From Sabellastarte sp. h YS-2021 (taxonomy: Eukaryota > Annelida > Polychaeta > Sabellida > Sabellidae), in contig OZ024927.1 of assembly GCA_964017235.1 (NCBI GenBank), forward strand, positions 27,423,160 through 27,487,159: a DNA stretch of 64,000 nucleotides, written 5' to 3'. Position 1 is the stretch's first letter. Each line of letters begins with the position of its first letter. A program made the position numbers and the translations under genes. The notes below the pieces were generated by a model. That model was given only the letters and a program-made list of their open reading frames with translations. It made no database searches and had not been told where the DNA came from. Shown here one piece after another: positions 24,003 to 36,339 of this stretch.

Positions 24003-24489
24003 TAGACCGAGTTTCAGTCCTGTCGCCAATTGTTATTGATATACTGATGGACACAATGGCGAGGACAGAGCTCACATGTACTTGTTTTCTGTGTAAATTT
24101 TGAACGGCATATTTCTACACATATTACAAGTATAAAGTGTTATTTGGTTTCTTTAAGGTCTGTATATGTGCCGTTCACTTATATTTTATGCCAATCAAAC
24201 TGGCATGTATATATTTCAACCAATTTTCAAAATGTAAACAAACCTTCAACATTACATAGTTATCTACAAAATAAATTCCTGGCTTCCAAAAGCAGTTTAA
24301 TTTTATGGCATATGTATTGTAAACTGGATACAGCTATAATAGACATAACAAGGAGTTTTGAAAGTGAATACAATAATTCCCCATAGTTCGAGATTTACAC
24401 GGAAAACAGGTACATGGGAACTCTGTCCCTCGCCATTGTGTCCATCAGTATATCAATAACAATTGGCGACGGGACAGAAACTCGGTCTA
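24003..24489. mobile_element. MITE with about 100-bp inverted ends (487 bp)
   Basis: TAGACCGAGTTTC at 24003 begins an inverted repeat of about 100 bp that ends with CTCGGTCTA at 24489. Within the arms the text GCCAATTGTTATTGATATAC is identical, with a handful of mismatches elsewhere. The flanks are compatible with a TA duplication. No coding sequence is present. Confidence 0.8.
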
Positions 24490-24789
24490 AAGGGGAAGCA
24501 CATCCCTTGCATTTTGCGACATCAAACTTATTCATAATGAACCTTCAGTGTTGAATTACATGACTTTCTGAGCATTTATTCTATGGTATATAATTGTCCT
24601 TATCAGTTGTTTGGGTCCCAATTTTTGTGGGTGGACAATCTTCACTTGCTGTCCATTAGGGGTCAGGACAACTTCACATAAATATGGTACATAGTTTAGC
24701 ATGTACTGGTAATCTTTTAATAAATGCCCATGCTGTAGTTCGTTTAATTTTAAATTCTTTTAACAGGCAAGTACCATAGTTTTATGGGA
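24490..24789. other. Intergenic, nothing recognised
   Basis: No exon or repeat could be supported. Confidence 0.3.
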
Positions 24790-25200
24790 GTGGCTTTTTA
24801 CCAAACAGCTGTGTACACTAGTTGTGATCTCGGTCTAGGGTACCCAGTGGCTGTGTATGCAAGATTTTTTATATGACTGCTAGAGTACCCAGCGGCTGTG
24901 TATGCAAGATCTACGCCGTATATGAATGCTAGCAAGCCCAATGGCTATGTACACAAGATCTATATCACTGCTAGCATACCCAATGGCTGTGCATCAAAGA
25001 TTTATTTCATTGCTAGCATACCCAACAACTGTGTACATACACTACTGACATACAAAACTATCCTGTATCCAGTGAAGGCACTAGGCACTATTTTCCCAAC
25101 TGTTGTGCACCCTAGATTTATATCATTGTTAGTGTACCCAATGGGTGTGTACACAAATGATATCACTCTACGATTTGTGTCACTCCCAGCATATCTCAAA
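24790..25200 (+). repeat. Diverged minisatellite, about 60-65-bp unit
   Basis: Variants of TACCCAATGGCTGTGTACAC followed by AAGATYTATATCACTGCTAG occur about seven times with spacing near 60-65 bp. Words such as GTGTACA also appear in the 42-bp minisatellite at 7.3 kb, which may be related. The open frame across it appears incidental. Confidence 0.65.
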
Positions 25201-25696
25201 ATTAGTTTCCTTTTGATTGACAGGTTTAGTTCATTGGCAAAGTTTGTATGTCATCACCTTTCTTGGTGGATTTTTTATGTATTATGTGAAGTGAGAGGTT
25301 GCAAATGTTATGCGATATGAGGATATTGAACAACAAAAACAAAATACTTGTGTTATGTATTTTTGGTTAAAAGTCTTTATTTTAACATTAAGTAAGGTTT
25401 AGGGAAGTAAAACTTTTGTGAATATGTTGTTTATGTATAGTACTATCATTATGATTATACTTTGATATTTAACCAAAAATTCTGAATATAAACCTTTAAA
25501 TAAAACATATTTATGTTAGCCTGTATTAACATATTAAGGTTATTTGGGAAAGCGCTCTTCCCTTCCTTCAGTTTGGGCACCGTTGGGTCATTCATTTGAC
25601 AAATGTTTACAACAATGAAATTTGGAACTTATACTGATTTGTATACTTCCATTGCTACTTGATTTTGTCGCATCATTTGGTGTTTTGTAATTTAAT

Positions 25697-27480
25697 TAAG
25701 CGGCCCATCAGGGGCGCTTATTTGTTTTCACGTAAGTTCGACTGATCATCACCTCCGCCGCCGGATTATGGTCTCCCTTGAATAAATTCTTGGGCTTTCA
25801 AATTTTTTCTTTCCTTCTTATCTTTCTTCAAAAGTATAGGGGCCGGAAAATTTTTTGGGATACTTTGCGGAGACCTTAAGCTTTACTTAAGGTAACCGTA
25901 AGCATTTTTCAAAAACACACGGTCATCGCGTTTTGGAAAAAAAACACACACACCTGTGCTATAAAATTTATCAGGTACATTCTAGGCCTATATCCGCAGG
26001 TCAGAAAGGATTTTCTGATCTATCGGACCATAGATGCCTGAATGGGAGGTGTTTTATTTTCGTAAATTTAAAAAAAAATAGATACTTGGTCTGCATCTCA
26101 AAAACGGTCAGGATTTCAGCATTTTGTTGGATAACTTATTTAGCTACTTTTTGATAATCTTTCTCGTGACGAAGTTTTAGCCTTGTATCTGCAATCTTAA
26201 GGTCACCTTAATGTCAAAAAAGGGGGGTTTTAGCCCTCCAGTTCACTTAGTTTTTCACTTTTTTCAACCAAACTTTGCATATATATTAAGATTTACCAAA
26301 AGATTATCCTGACTTTATGGTGACCTTAAACTGTTAATATAATTGGAGCTATGGCCCCATAAAGTCATAAAATTGGAATAAAACCGTCTGGCCACTTTAT
26401 TTTTTCTATTTTTAAAGAATCTATCTTATATTGATATTGAGGTTGATCAAAAGAAGACTCTAACTACCTTATGATTTTAGTATTAATAATGTTATGGCCA
26501 TCTTAAACTTAAAATGTAGGGTTTTTCAGCCCTAAGTTCGGTTAATATTTAAATTTATAAATGTTTAAATTTATAAAGGTTGCCAGAAGGGATATTCTGA
26601 TTTTATGGTCACCTTAAAGCCCCAGTATCAATGAAGTTATGGTCACCTTACAGTGAAAAAAGGAAGTTTTCAGCCTTCAGCTATCTTATTGTTCAACTGA
26701 CCTCAGCTAAACTTTGTCCACTTATAAAGGATGACAAAAGGGACATTCTTCTTTTATGGTCACCTTAAAGTCCCAATATGAATGAAGTTATGACCACCTT
26801 GCAGTGAAATTTTTAACCTCCAGCTATCGCATTGTTCGGCTGGCCTCAGTTAAATTTTGCACACTTATTAAAGATGGCAATAAGGTAGTGTTGAAGACGG
26901 TAAACCGGAAACCTATTTGCCGACCGAAAGACACTGATCCGGTTACGTTTCGTTTTCTTGTAACCAAAACCGGTTTCGCCACATGTAGGCATTATTTGAA
27001 CTTAAGTTTACCAAAATATTAAACTACAACAAATATTTCACAGTATTTTATGATATTCCATCAATATATCACCCATTTTGTCCTCGAAAGTCTTCAAAAA
27101 GCCCATAGTTGTTCTTATTTATATACGAGTTACGTCTCATGTACGCTTTTGAAAACTTATTTCTTTGCGTTTGATAAATCAAATATACCCGGTTTTTCGC
27201 CGAATTTCCGCTTTCGGAAACCGGTTTTAAAATTTGCATTCAACCACAACACTACAATAAGGACATTCTAATTTTCTTTTCACCTTGGAGTTCCAATACA
27301 AGTACAGCCATGGCCATCTTGACGTAAAAATGAGTGTTTTCAGCCGCCAACTGACTTACGATTCAAAAACATCAGTTTAACTTGACACATTGATTAAGCT
27401 TATGGAAGATTTTTATGTTCTTTTTACTTAAAATTCTTGTATTTCCGAGACTTTGGCCATCTTAACATAGTAAATACATA
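25697..27480 (+). mobile_element. HINE-like satellite element H (5' end present, 3' end not found)
   Basis: A palindrome AAGCGGCCC / GGGGCGCTT at 25698-25719 follows TT and is close to the cap of the element at 52.3 kb (AAGCGTCCC / GGGACGCTT). A degenerate array follows with units of about 180 bp built around ATGGTCACCTTAAAG and TTTTCAGCCTTCAGCTATC. The GGTCACCTTAA word also occurs in element A. The array is interrupted by a hAT MITE at 26886, and no 3' hairpin end was identified before the next element begins at about 27.5 kb. Confidence 0.5.
26886..27254. mobile_element. hAT-type MITE with perfect 8-bp target-site duplication
   Basis: The element starts TAGTGTTG and ends CAACACTA, with CAATAAGG directly before (26878-26885) and directly after (27255-27262). 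Eight-base duplications and TAGxGTTG ends fit hAT. It lies inside the array of element H. A relative in the opposite orientation lies at 47433-47836. Confidence 0.85.
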
Positions 27481-27504
27481 GTTCTTGCTCCCACCTCATT
27501 TTTA

Positions 27505-28010
27505 TGTCAGCTGACTTGTTTATGGCATCACTCTGCGAACAACTTCTCCTCCAAAACCACAAGACCCAGAGACATGCTGTTTTAAAAAAATTAAAAGACA
27601 CCTTATCTATTGAGGATGATAAATCGTAAAATTCTTGTAGATCAGTCTGTTCGTCTGTTTGCTAGAGCCATTAGAAGAGAGGTACCCCCACTGAAAGTAA
27701 GAAAATTTCAACACTTGTCACAATTTTCTCATTGACTATTGCAGGGATCTCTCTCTTGCATATATGTACTAGGCCATAAGAAAATTCCCTTGTGTAAGTA
27801 TCAGGCCCGGATCTTTCCTAATTTTTTTTTTTATATAAATTTTTTAAATAATTTTTTCAGGCATTAAAACTCACGAGTTCATGCAGTAAATCACTTATAT
27901 CTTAAAAAGAATTGCATTAAGAACATTTTGTTAAATATGTTTTTCACCTATTTTTCTTTCAGCTATAACATAGTAATATTTCAGACTTGTAGCTGATTGC
28001 AAAATTATAT
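27505..28010 (+). mobile_element. Truncated copy of the element B family
   Basis: TATGTCAGCTGACTTG followed by GCATCACTCTGCG and AACAACTTCTCC matches the start of the element at 40368, with the second palindrome arm decayed. Downstream text (GTCTGTTCGTCTGTTTGCTAG, TACTAGGCCATAAG) also matches. One satellite unit follows, then the copy ends. Confidence 0.7.
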
Positions 28011-28088
28011 AATAGCTGCATACAAAACTAAACATTTGCCACATTTTCTGATCTGTGCAAAATCTGCATCAGAGAAAAGAATTGCCTC

Positions 28089-28147
28089 TGTGTGTGTGTG
28101 TGTGTGTGTTACAGAGAAAAAAATTGCCTCTGTGTGTGTGTGTGTGT
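28089..28147 (+). repeat. Two (TG)n microsatellites in a short tandem duplication
   Basis: ATTGCCTC(TG)n appears twice (about 28081-28109 and 28120-28147), separated by ACAGAGAAAAA. A third ATTGCCTCTGTGTATG lies at about 29440. Confidence 0.9.
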
Positions 28148-29693
28148 TATATATGTCTGTTCTTTCTCCCTTCAGTGTTTCAATTGAAGTGGAGAGGGGT
28201 GGGGGGAGAAGATTTACAATATTATAGATGTTGAAAAACATCTCCTCAGGTGACTGAACTTACAATAGGTAAACACTCACTCCTGCATATACAATTTACT
28301 GCAGTGCACACACAAACATTCTTTGTTTTTCTCTTAGTGTACATTATTGAGGCACAAATATCACTTAAATTCTATGATATTTAATACTTTGAGTTATTTT
28401 GTGTTGTATGTTAACTTTAAAAATATTTAATTTAGAATTAGAAAACCAATTTACAACACTGTTCTATATTCACATTGTCCCAGGTTTTTAATAGAGAGGG
28501 GTTGCAATATACATGTACTTGAATATTTTTACAAATTACCCAGAAAAAATGTTTCTTTAAGTTAAAAACAAAGCTTGTTATGGTCAGCCTTACTTTATGG
28601 AAAGTCAAAATAAATGCATTAGCAAAGAAAATCCATAAACATGCCTTATTACATGCACAATTTGTTTATGATCAATGAAGAGTATTTTAAATTCATATTT
28701 TTACATATTCAGAAATATTACCTTATTGTTCTCATTACTACCATAAGGAGGTTATGTTTTGGATGTGTTTGTCTGTATCTCTGTTTCTTAATACTCGAAA
28801 AGACAAGAACAAATCTTTATGAAATTTTTTATGTACATAGAGCCTGACAGAAGGAAATGAAATTATATTTTGTGAAAAATCCAGGTCACATTCTGGATAC
28901 AAAAACCCAGAATCTTCAAATGTCAAATTTTAATGTATTTTTTCAAATGGTTTTGGTTTATTATGGTATCACTCTGCGGCGTCTTGTCTGTTTTGAGAGA
29001 ATGGAAAAAGCCTTAAATTAAATATATCCTGGAAACAATTTACGAATTCCACATTTACAGCTACAGTTTCACTTCAGCCAACCTCTAGCAAAACTGATTC
29101 GTAAAATATACTACTTTACGAAACACAGTAAAACTCACATTCTGCTTACAGTTTTATACTGTAACTGCTGCAGCTTTTTAAATAATCCACTTTTCGATCA
29201 GATACAAAACACAGTAAAGCTTACGTTCTGCTTACAGTCCCATACTGCAACTGCTACAGCTTTCCATCCGGGCTTTTTCTAGTTAAGTAATCGCTTTAAA
29301 ACCTAAACATTCTGCTTCAGTAAATAATCTTTTTCTCACCTGCATTTTATTTCAGTGAGGGGAGTGAGGAAGAGGCAGTCTTTTTCTGTACAGATCTGCC
29401 CAGTCCCCTCACTCAAATAAAAATACATATGAGAAAAGAATTGCCTCTGTGTATGGGGAATGGCAGGAAAGTGAGATGGGGAAGTGAGGTTATGTGTGTG
29501 TTGTAAGTCTCACCTCCCCCTATTCAAACAAAGAGGAGAATATGTGTGCAATGTGTGTATCTTTTCTGTCATGCAAAAAAAAAAAAAAAGAAAAAAAGAA
29601 ACTGAAAGCAAATGGAAAGGTTCACTCTCACTGAGCTGTATCAAGCCTAGCTGTGCATGCTGTTGTTCTGCTTACAGCAACTGATACAGTTTT
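28148..29693. other. Unassigned sequence with a decayed element B head and a 75-bp duplication
   Basis: TATTATGGTATCACTCTGCGGCG at about 28960-28982 matches the B-family head. A unit of roughly 75 bp around ACACAGTAAARCT, TTCTGCTTACAGT and ACTGCTRCAGCTTT is duplicated at about 29125-29265. No coding sequence is supported. Confidence 0.45.
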
Positions 29694-30775
29694 TACCCTA
29701 TAGCCCTTAAGAGCTGTCAGGGGTATGGTTTTCACCATTGGTGTCCGGATGGGTGGTGGGAAAAAGTTTGTCCGGGCTGTATCTCAGAAACTGTTAGGTG
29801 TAGGAAGTTGATACTTGGTAGGGAGATTGGTTAGGGGGTGTAGGTGTAGGTGTGCAACGTCATGGTCTGACCTTGAGTTGACCTTTGAGCCTGCCGTAGT
29901 GACCTTGACTATAAAATCTTGTCCGGGCTATATCTCAGAAACCGTTAGGTGTAGGAAGTTGATACTTGGTAGGGACATTGGTTGGGGGTGTAGGTGTGCA
30001 ATGTCATGGTGTGACCTTGATTTGACCATTGACCTTGCTGTAGTGACCTTGACGTATAAAATCTTGTCTGAGCTATATCTTGGCTACCATAAGATATAGG
30101 AAGTTGATACATGGTCAGGACATTGGTAAGGCGGTTTAGGTGTGTAACGTCATGGTCTGACCTTGATTTGACCTTACCATAGTGACCTTGACCTATAAAA
30201 TCTTGCCCGGGCTATATCTCGGAATCCGTAAGGTGTAGGAAGTTGATATTTGGTAGGGACATTGGCTAGGGTGTGTAGATGTAAAACGTCATGGTGTGAC
30301 CTTGATTTGACCTTTGATTTTGCTGTAGTGACCTTGTGCTTTAATGCCTTGTCTGGGCTATATTTCGGAAACCATAAGGTGTAGGAAGTTGATATGTGGT
30401 AGGGACATTGGTTGGGGGTTATATGTGTGCAGCGTCATGATGTGACCTGGATTTGACCTTTGATCTTGCATATCTGATGCTATTTTATCTCTCTACAGTG
30501 ATATCTGATACTATTTTATATCTCTCATGTATCTCTCATATCTTTTTACTTGAATATTGGTTGTTGCACCTTTGGGTGCCTTTTGATATAGATTAAACAC
30601 TGTTAAAGTCATATTAGAATTCATTAAGGGTTTTACTTTTGCAACTTCCCATTGTAACAGATGGTATTACATCAAGTGAGCCACTGTCTTTGCCCCAACT
30701 CCACATAAAAGCATGTATTGCCACATCTGTATGTATGGGTAATATTCAAAACATTCAAACCATAATTCGACCATA
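29694..30775 (+). mobile_element. Satellite element E1 (cap palindrome plus about 145-bp repeats)
   Basis: A palindrome at 29694-29725 (TACCCTATAGCCC / GAGCTGTCAGGGGTA) is followed by about five units carrying CGGGCTATATCTCAGAAACC, GGTGTAGGAAGTTGATA, TTGGTAGGGACATTGG and GGTGTGACCTTGATTTGACC. After the array a small hairpin (GCACCTTTGGGTGC, about 30570) and about 200 bp of tail end in text shared with E2 up to TTCGACCATAC. It is a second copy of the element at 35507. Neither a repeated palindrome arm nor a TCTAGTT end was found at its 3' side. Confidence 0.65.
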
Positions 30776-31267
30776 CAAATGGATATCAAAATGGGAGAAG
30801 TCTTAAAGCTTCATAATTTTTAGTTCACTGAATTGTCCTGTTTTAATACTTAATCTTTACATCCAGTTTCTTAGATGTTATTTTCTCTATTTAAACATTA
30901 TTTGGAGATTTGACACTGCTCTGAAAGTATCCCAATCTGTGTGCTGTTTCACTACTTCTATATCTCATGGTGTTGAAAACTATTTCCCCAGGCTGTGGGG
31001 TACGGGCATCTCTGATGCTATTTTAACATATTATTTAACTTTTCATCCAAATAAGAATGTCAAGTCTTTATTAGTGGAAGGCAATTGGTATTGTGTATCT
31101 CTTAGCCTCTTACCTCCTATTTGAATTGCATTTACATTTTTTATGCTAGAGAAAATAGGTAACTATCAAAAAGAAAAAGATCAAATTTGAATCAGTAGAT
31201 ATAAAGATTGAGGGGTATTATGTTGGTTTAATGTTGCCTTGCCTTTCAGTACATAGTGTAAGCTAAT
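30776..31267. other. Intergenic, nothing recognised
   Basis: No feature could be supported. Confidence 0.3.
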
Positions 31268-34241
31268 TGTATCCCGAACGCGAAGCGGGGATACTATGGA
31301 TTCATCATCGTTGTCGTCCGCGCCCTCATCCGCAGAGATTTCTTGTTAGCGACCTACAGTCCACATTTCTTTCTGGATTTCTTTCATATTTGGCAGGTGG
31401 CTTGATATGGTAGAGGACTCGCCACCCTATCTTTTCGGTAGGCTTTATGTCTAAATTAGGCCTGTGGTAGACAAAAATGTCTAAAATGTGGAATATTGCT
31501 CGTTAGCGACCTACAGTCCACATTTCTTTCCAGATTTCTTTCATATTTGGTAGGTGGCTTGGTATGCTAGAGGACTCGCCACCCTAAGTTTTTGGTAGGC
31601 TTTATGTCTAAATTAGGCCTGTGGTAGACAAAAATGTCTAAAATGCATTAAAATTCATGAAATCATGCACTAAATCACTTACAACTTGAAAAGTGTTGCA
31701 TTTAGAGCATTTTGTTAAAAGATGTTATTCAGCTACAACATGGTGAGTAACTTGGGTGTCTGTGTCAATAGCTAAGTGAGTAATAGCTACTTTTGGGCTT
31801 TTCATTAACTTCCATCATGAGTAAAATCACTTGTAACTTGAAAACTATTGCATTTACACAATTTTGTATAAATATGTTATTCAGCTACTTTTGGGTCAGC
31901 TATAACATAGTAAAATTTCAGACCTGTAGCTCATGGCATAGCTGAGTAATAGCTACTTTGAGGTTATCACTGTTGAGTAAATTACTTATAACTTCAAAAG
32001 TATTACATTTAGAGTATTTTGTTTCAATATGTTATTCACCTATTTTGGGATCAGCTATAACATAGTGAAGTTCCAGACCTGTGGCTCATTGCATAGCTGA
32101 GTAATAGCTACTTTGAAGTTCACACTGTTGAGTAAATTAGTTGTAATTGGAAAACTATTGCATTTACAGAAATTTGTGTAAATATGTTATTCAGCTACTT
32201 TTGGGTCAGCTATAACATAGTGAAATTACAGACCTGTAGCTCATGGCACAACTGAGCAATAGCTATTTTCAGGTACTGACTGTTGAGTAAATGACTTATA
32301 ACTTGAAAAATATTGCATTTGGAGTATTTTGTTAAAATATGTTGTTCACCTACTTTTGGGTCAGCTATAACATCATGAAATTACAGACTTATAGCTCATG
32401 GCATAGCTGAGCAATAGCTATTTTCAGGTTCTCACTATTGAGTAAATCAGTTGTAACTTAAAAACTATTGCATTTACAGTATTTTGCTTAAATATGTTGT
32501 TCACCTAATTTTGGGTCAGCTATAACATAGAAAAAATTCAGACATGTAGCTCATTGCATAGCTGTGTAATAGCTACTTTGAGGTTATCACTGTTGAGTAA
32601 ATCAGTTATAACGTGAAAACTATTACATTTACAGTATTTTGTTTAAATATGTTATTCACATAATTTTTGGTCAGCTATAACAGAGTGAAATTGCAGACCT
32701 CTATGTCATGGCATAGCTTAACAATATCTACTTTCACGTTCTCACTGTTGAGTAAATCATTGTATCCACTGGATAGCCGCAGTGTGTAGAGAGATTTCAC
32801 CATTACCACTCTAACGAAAAAAATATTATAGCTAGCCTTCTCAAGTTTGCAAGGTATATTAGAGGGTGCACCACAGTACTCTTTTGGTAGGCTTTATGTC
32901 TAAATTAGGCCTGTGGCTAAATTACTTGCCTACTAAAAATGAGTAATTTTGCATTTTCTCTAAAAGTATTTCTTAAATAACTCATTCACCTACTTTAGGG
33001 AGAGCTTTCACATGCTGAAGTTCCAGACCTGTAGGTAATTACTCACCTACTCAAAATGAGTAAATACGAATTATCTCTAAAAGTATTGCAGATAGCCAAT
33101 TTTTCTCAAATAACTCATTCACCTACTTTTGGGAGAGCTTTCACTTGGTGAAGTTTCAGACCCGTAGGTAATTACTCACCTACTCAAAATGAGTAAATGC
33201 AAATTATCTCTAAAAGTATTGCAGATAGCCAATTTTTGTCAAATAATTCCTTCACCTACTTTTGGGAGAGCTTTCACTTGGTGAAGTTTCAGACCCGTAG
33301 ATAATTACTCACCTACTCAAAATGAGTAAATGCAAATTATCTCTAAAAGTATTCCAGATAGCCAATTTTTGTCAAATAACTCCTTCACCTACTTTTGGGA
33401 GAGCTTTCACTTGGTGAAGTTTCAGACCCGTAGATAATTACTCACCTACTCAAAATGAGTAAATGCAAATTATCTCTAAAAGTATTCCAGATAGCCAATT
33501 TTTGTCAAATAACTCCTTCACCTACTTTTGGGAGACCTTTCAGTTGGTGAAGTTTCAGACCTGTAGCTAATTATTCACCTACTGAAAATGAGTAAATGCT
33601 AATTATCTCTAAAAGTATTGCAGATATCCAATTTTTATCAAATAACTCATTCATCTACTTTTGGGAGAGCTTTCACATGGTGAAGTTCCAGACCCGTAGG
33701 TAATTACTCACCTACTGAAAATGAGTAAATTCGAATTATCTCTAAAAGTATTGTAGATAGCCAATTTTTCTCAAATAACTCATTCGCCTACTTTTGAGAG
33801 AGCTTTCACTTGGTGAAGTTTCAGACCCGTAGCTAATTATTCACCTACTCAAAATGAGTAAATGTGAATTATCTCTAGAAATATTGTAGATAGCCAGTAT
33901 TTCTCAAAGAACTCATTAATATGAAAACAACTTATAGGAAGTCATGGGCTACAAATCTTTTCATGTGGTCAGATTTGACCTTGGGCCCCTCCTGCTTATT
34001 ATTGGTCCTAGAGGTTTGCAATGTGAAAACGACTTATAGGAAATCATGGGCTGCGAATCTTTTGATGTGGTCAGACTTCACCTTGGGCCCCTGCTACAGG
34101 GTCAAATAAGGGTAGCCAAACTTAAAAGTGCTTTCAGCTTGCTTAGTAACGAAAAATGCTGTTTATCTTCTAAACTATGTTAGTTGGCCTTTGTCGGTGG
34201 ATACATCCAGCATCTGGCCACAGATGCGTCCTTGGTCTAGT
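31268..34241 (+). mobile_element. HINE-like satellite element G (complete, three different satellites)
   Basis: The 5' palindrome is at 31269-31294 (GTATCCCG / CGGGGATAC, one bulge). The core runs as about seven 155-bp units (31640-32760), a degenerate stretch, about seven 133-bp units (32920-33910) and about 1.5 units of a 147-bp repeat (33920-34140). At the 3' side a degenerate palindrome arm (GGTGGATAC, to 34204), a perfect hairpin GCATCTG/CAGATGC (34210-34227) and TCTAGTT (34236-34242) follow in that order. It ends only about 415 bp upstream of the ARMC2 start codon. Confidence 0.65.
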
Positions 34242-34657
34242 TTGTGAGGGGTAGTTGTATTGATAGAGAATGGAGGTGCATACAAATATTTTTCTGCAGT
34301 GTAAAATGTAAATTGGTCAGTAACTGCCAATTTTTCCACTTTAGATCAGCGTCTTAATTCAAACACACAACCTTAGAAAGGAAAGTAGCTCTTTGAGAAG
34401 ATATTCAGTAAACTTTGATCTATTATTGAGCTGTTTATACTTTGGTTGATACTGGTGTGTTAAAAAAAGTAATTTATGTTTTTCAGCATTACAAATAATA
34501 TGTTGGAGTATCACAGCTGGAACAAATACAGTATAATGAAGCACCAAAAAAAGTAGCAGTTATCTGGAGATCTTGTACAAGTTTTTGTGTGATATATAGA
34601 AACTAAAAGACAGTAACGTTTTCTGCTGGTGAATTGGCTAGCACAAGAGACATTTCA
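34242..34657 (+). promoter_or_regulatory. Sequence directly upstream of ARMC2 start codon (5' UTR, promoter or 3' part of an intron)
   Basis: This is the only non-repeat stretch between element G and the coding start. An in-frame TAA lies at about 34608, so the ATG at 34658 is the first methionine of the frame. A possible acceptor (TTTTCTGCTG then TTGGCTAG, at about 34621-34641) would make the coding start lie in a second exon; without transcript data this cannot be chosen. No strong TATA box is evident. Confidence 0.35.
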
Positions 34658-34908
34658 ATGGAACCCAGAACAAGCCCATCTGTTGTTCGCAAGTCTCGAG
34701 ATTCCCTCCCATTTTATGAGCTGCCACAGGAGAGAGCTCATCTCATTCCTGCCAAGATTGTCAGTGAGGCAAGGAATGCTATTGTTGAAAAGCCAGGGCT
34801 TCGAGTCATAAACACTCGTAGGCCAGAGACACCACGAGAGGAACAGAGGAAGCTTTTCGGAGAACAAAGTGTGAGGGATCCCACAAACAGACCACCGAGT
34901 GCTTTCAG
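34658..34908 (+). CDS. ARMC2: ARMC2 orthologue, first coding exon
   Basis: This exon encodes 83 residues plus two bases of the next codon, ending TTTCAG before a GTACCT donor. I recognise the N-terminal signature of armadillo repeat containing 2. KIVSEARNAI at about residues 33-42 leads to RRPETPREEQRKLFG at about 54-68, and NRPPSAF at 77-83 closes the exon. In vertebrate ARMC2 the same order is (I)ISEARNAL, RPFTPRExQRKLFG, NRPPSxF. The armadillo repeats lie further downstream, outside the window. ARMC2 is needed for sperm flagella in mammals, and in Chlamydomonas it is reported as an adapter for radial-spoke transport. The start is chosen because an in-frame stop lies about 50 bases upstream. 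Identification rests on remembered motifs. Confidence 0.82.
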
Positions 34909-35058
34909 GTACCTACTTCAATTAGCTTCTTTTTCTCCTGTTTTCTGTTGAAACTGAAACCCCCAGAGTTAGGCTGAGGAAAATTGAGAGGAAAGTCTGC
35001 ATTGTTTTGGTTTCATGAGTTTCACTTCCTCTCATAAACTATTTGATTGGGGTCCTAC

Positions 35059-35483
35059 TAGAGCTGAAACTATTATTCGTACTAATCGATTAGTAGGTTA
35101 TCAAAGCACTGGTCGACGCCAACATTATGAAATTGGTTAATTGTTTTCTTGTGTATATCTCCACATAGTGGTTTATACGCGATCGTTGGAACTATGAGTA
35201 TCTCGAGTTAGGACCTTAAAACGTATCAAATTAAAGCATTTTATATGCATTTTATTTTTAAAATATCAAACTGTTACATTTTTTGGCCAATTTACCGAAT
35301 AATCTGGTGAATTCATGGCTTTTCAGCATCTCGCAATCCGCCACTTTGTTTGTTTACATCTGGAACACACATGTTTTCGGTATTTCTCCTACATGCTAAA
35401 CGTCCGAAACAGTTAATCGGTTAGTTGACGGTTAATGCAAGCGACTACCCGGCTACCAAATTTTGCTAATCGTTTCAGCTCTA
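35059..35483. mobile_element. hAT-type MITE, TAGAGCTGAAAC ends
   Basis: The ends TAGAGCTGAAAC and GTTTCAGCTCTA are perfect inverted repeats. The flanks GGTCCTAC (35051-35058) and GGTCCCAC (35484-35491) form an 8-bp target-site duplication with one mismatch. Inside, read on the minus strand, is GATGTAAACAAACAAAGTGG, related to a block shared by other MITEs here. Confidence 0.85.
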
Positions 35484-35506
35484 GGTCCCACTAAAAATAT
35501 CATTTT

Positions 35507-36280
35507 TACCCCACAGCCCTTAAGGGCTGTTGGGGTATTGTTTTCACCCATGGAATCCGGATGGGCGGGTGGGCAGGCGGCTAGAAAAAGTTTGTCTGGC
35601 CTGTATCTCAGAAACCGTAAGGTGTAGGAAGTTGAAACTTGGTAGGGACATTGGTTAGGGGGTGTAGGTGTGCAACGTCATGGTGTGACCTTGATTTGAC
35701 CTTTGACCTTGCTGAAGTGACCTTGACCTATAAAATCTTGTCCGGGCTATATCTCGGAAACCGTAAGGTGTAGGAATTTGATACTTGGTAGGGGCTTTGG
35801 CTAGGGTGTGTAGATGTAAAATGTCATGGTGTGACCTTGATTTGACCTTTGTCCTTGCTGTAGTGACCTTGACCTATAATGCCTTGTCTGGGCTATATTT
35901 CGGAAACCATAATGTGTAGGAAGTTGATATTTGGTAGGGACATTGGTCTGGGGTTGTAGGTGTGTAACGTCATGGTGTGACCTGGATTTGACCTTTGATC
36001 TTGCATATCTGATGCTATTTTATCTCTCTACAGGGATATCTGATACTATTTTATATCTTATATCTCTCATATCTTTTTACTTGAATATTGGTTGCTGCAC
36101 CTTTGGGTGTCTTTTGATGTAGATTAAGCACTGTTAAAGTCATATTAGAATTCATTAAGGATTTTACTTTTGCAACTTCCCATTGTAACAGATGGTATTG
36201 CATCAAGTGAGTCACACTATTGCCACATCTGTATGTATGGGTAATATTCAAAACATTCAAACCATAATTCGACCATACAT
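35507..36280 (+). mobile_element. Satellite element E2 (second copy of E1)
   Basis: The cap palindrome is nearly perfect here (TACCCCACAGCCC / GGGCTGTTGGGGTA, 35507-35537). About three repeat units follow, against about five in E1, then the same hairpin region and tail, ending in TTCGACCATAC at about 36279. Between the copies the flanks diverge at the T before TACCC and after CCATAC, which sets the element borders. Confidence 0.7.
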
Positions 36281-36339
36281 AATTGGGATATTTTCATTGA
36301 CAGCTATTATCCAGTTAAGAAATTTTACAGCTTCGTAAC

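Noticed and set aside
24898-25320. 140-codon open frame as a gene
   Set aside because: Most of it is the 60-65-bp minisatellite and the remainder has no recognisable domain or splice signals.
29276-29285. TCTAGTT as a 3' end of another HINE-like element
   Set aside because: No palindrome arm or hairpin precedes it; the seven-base word alone is expected by chance.
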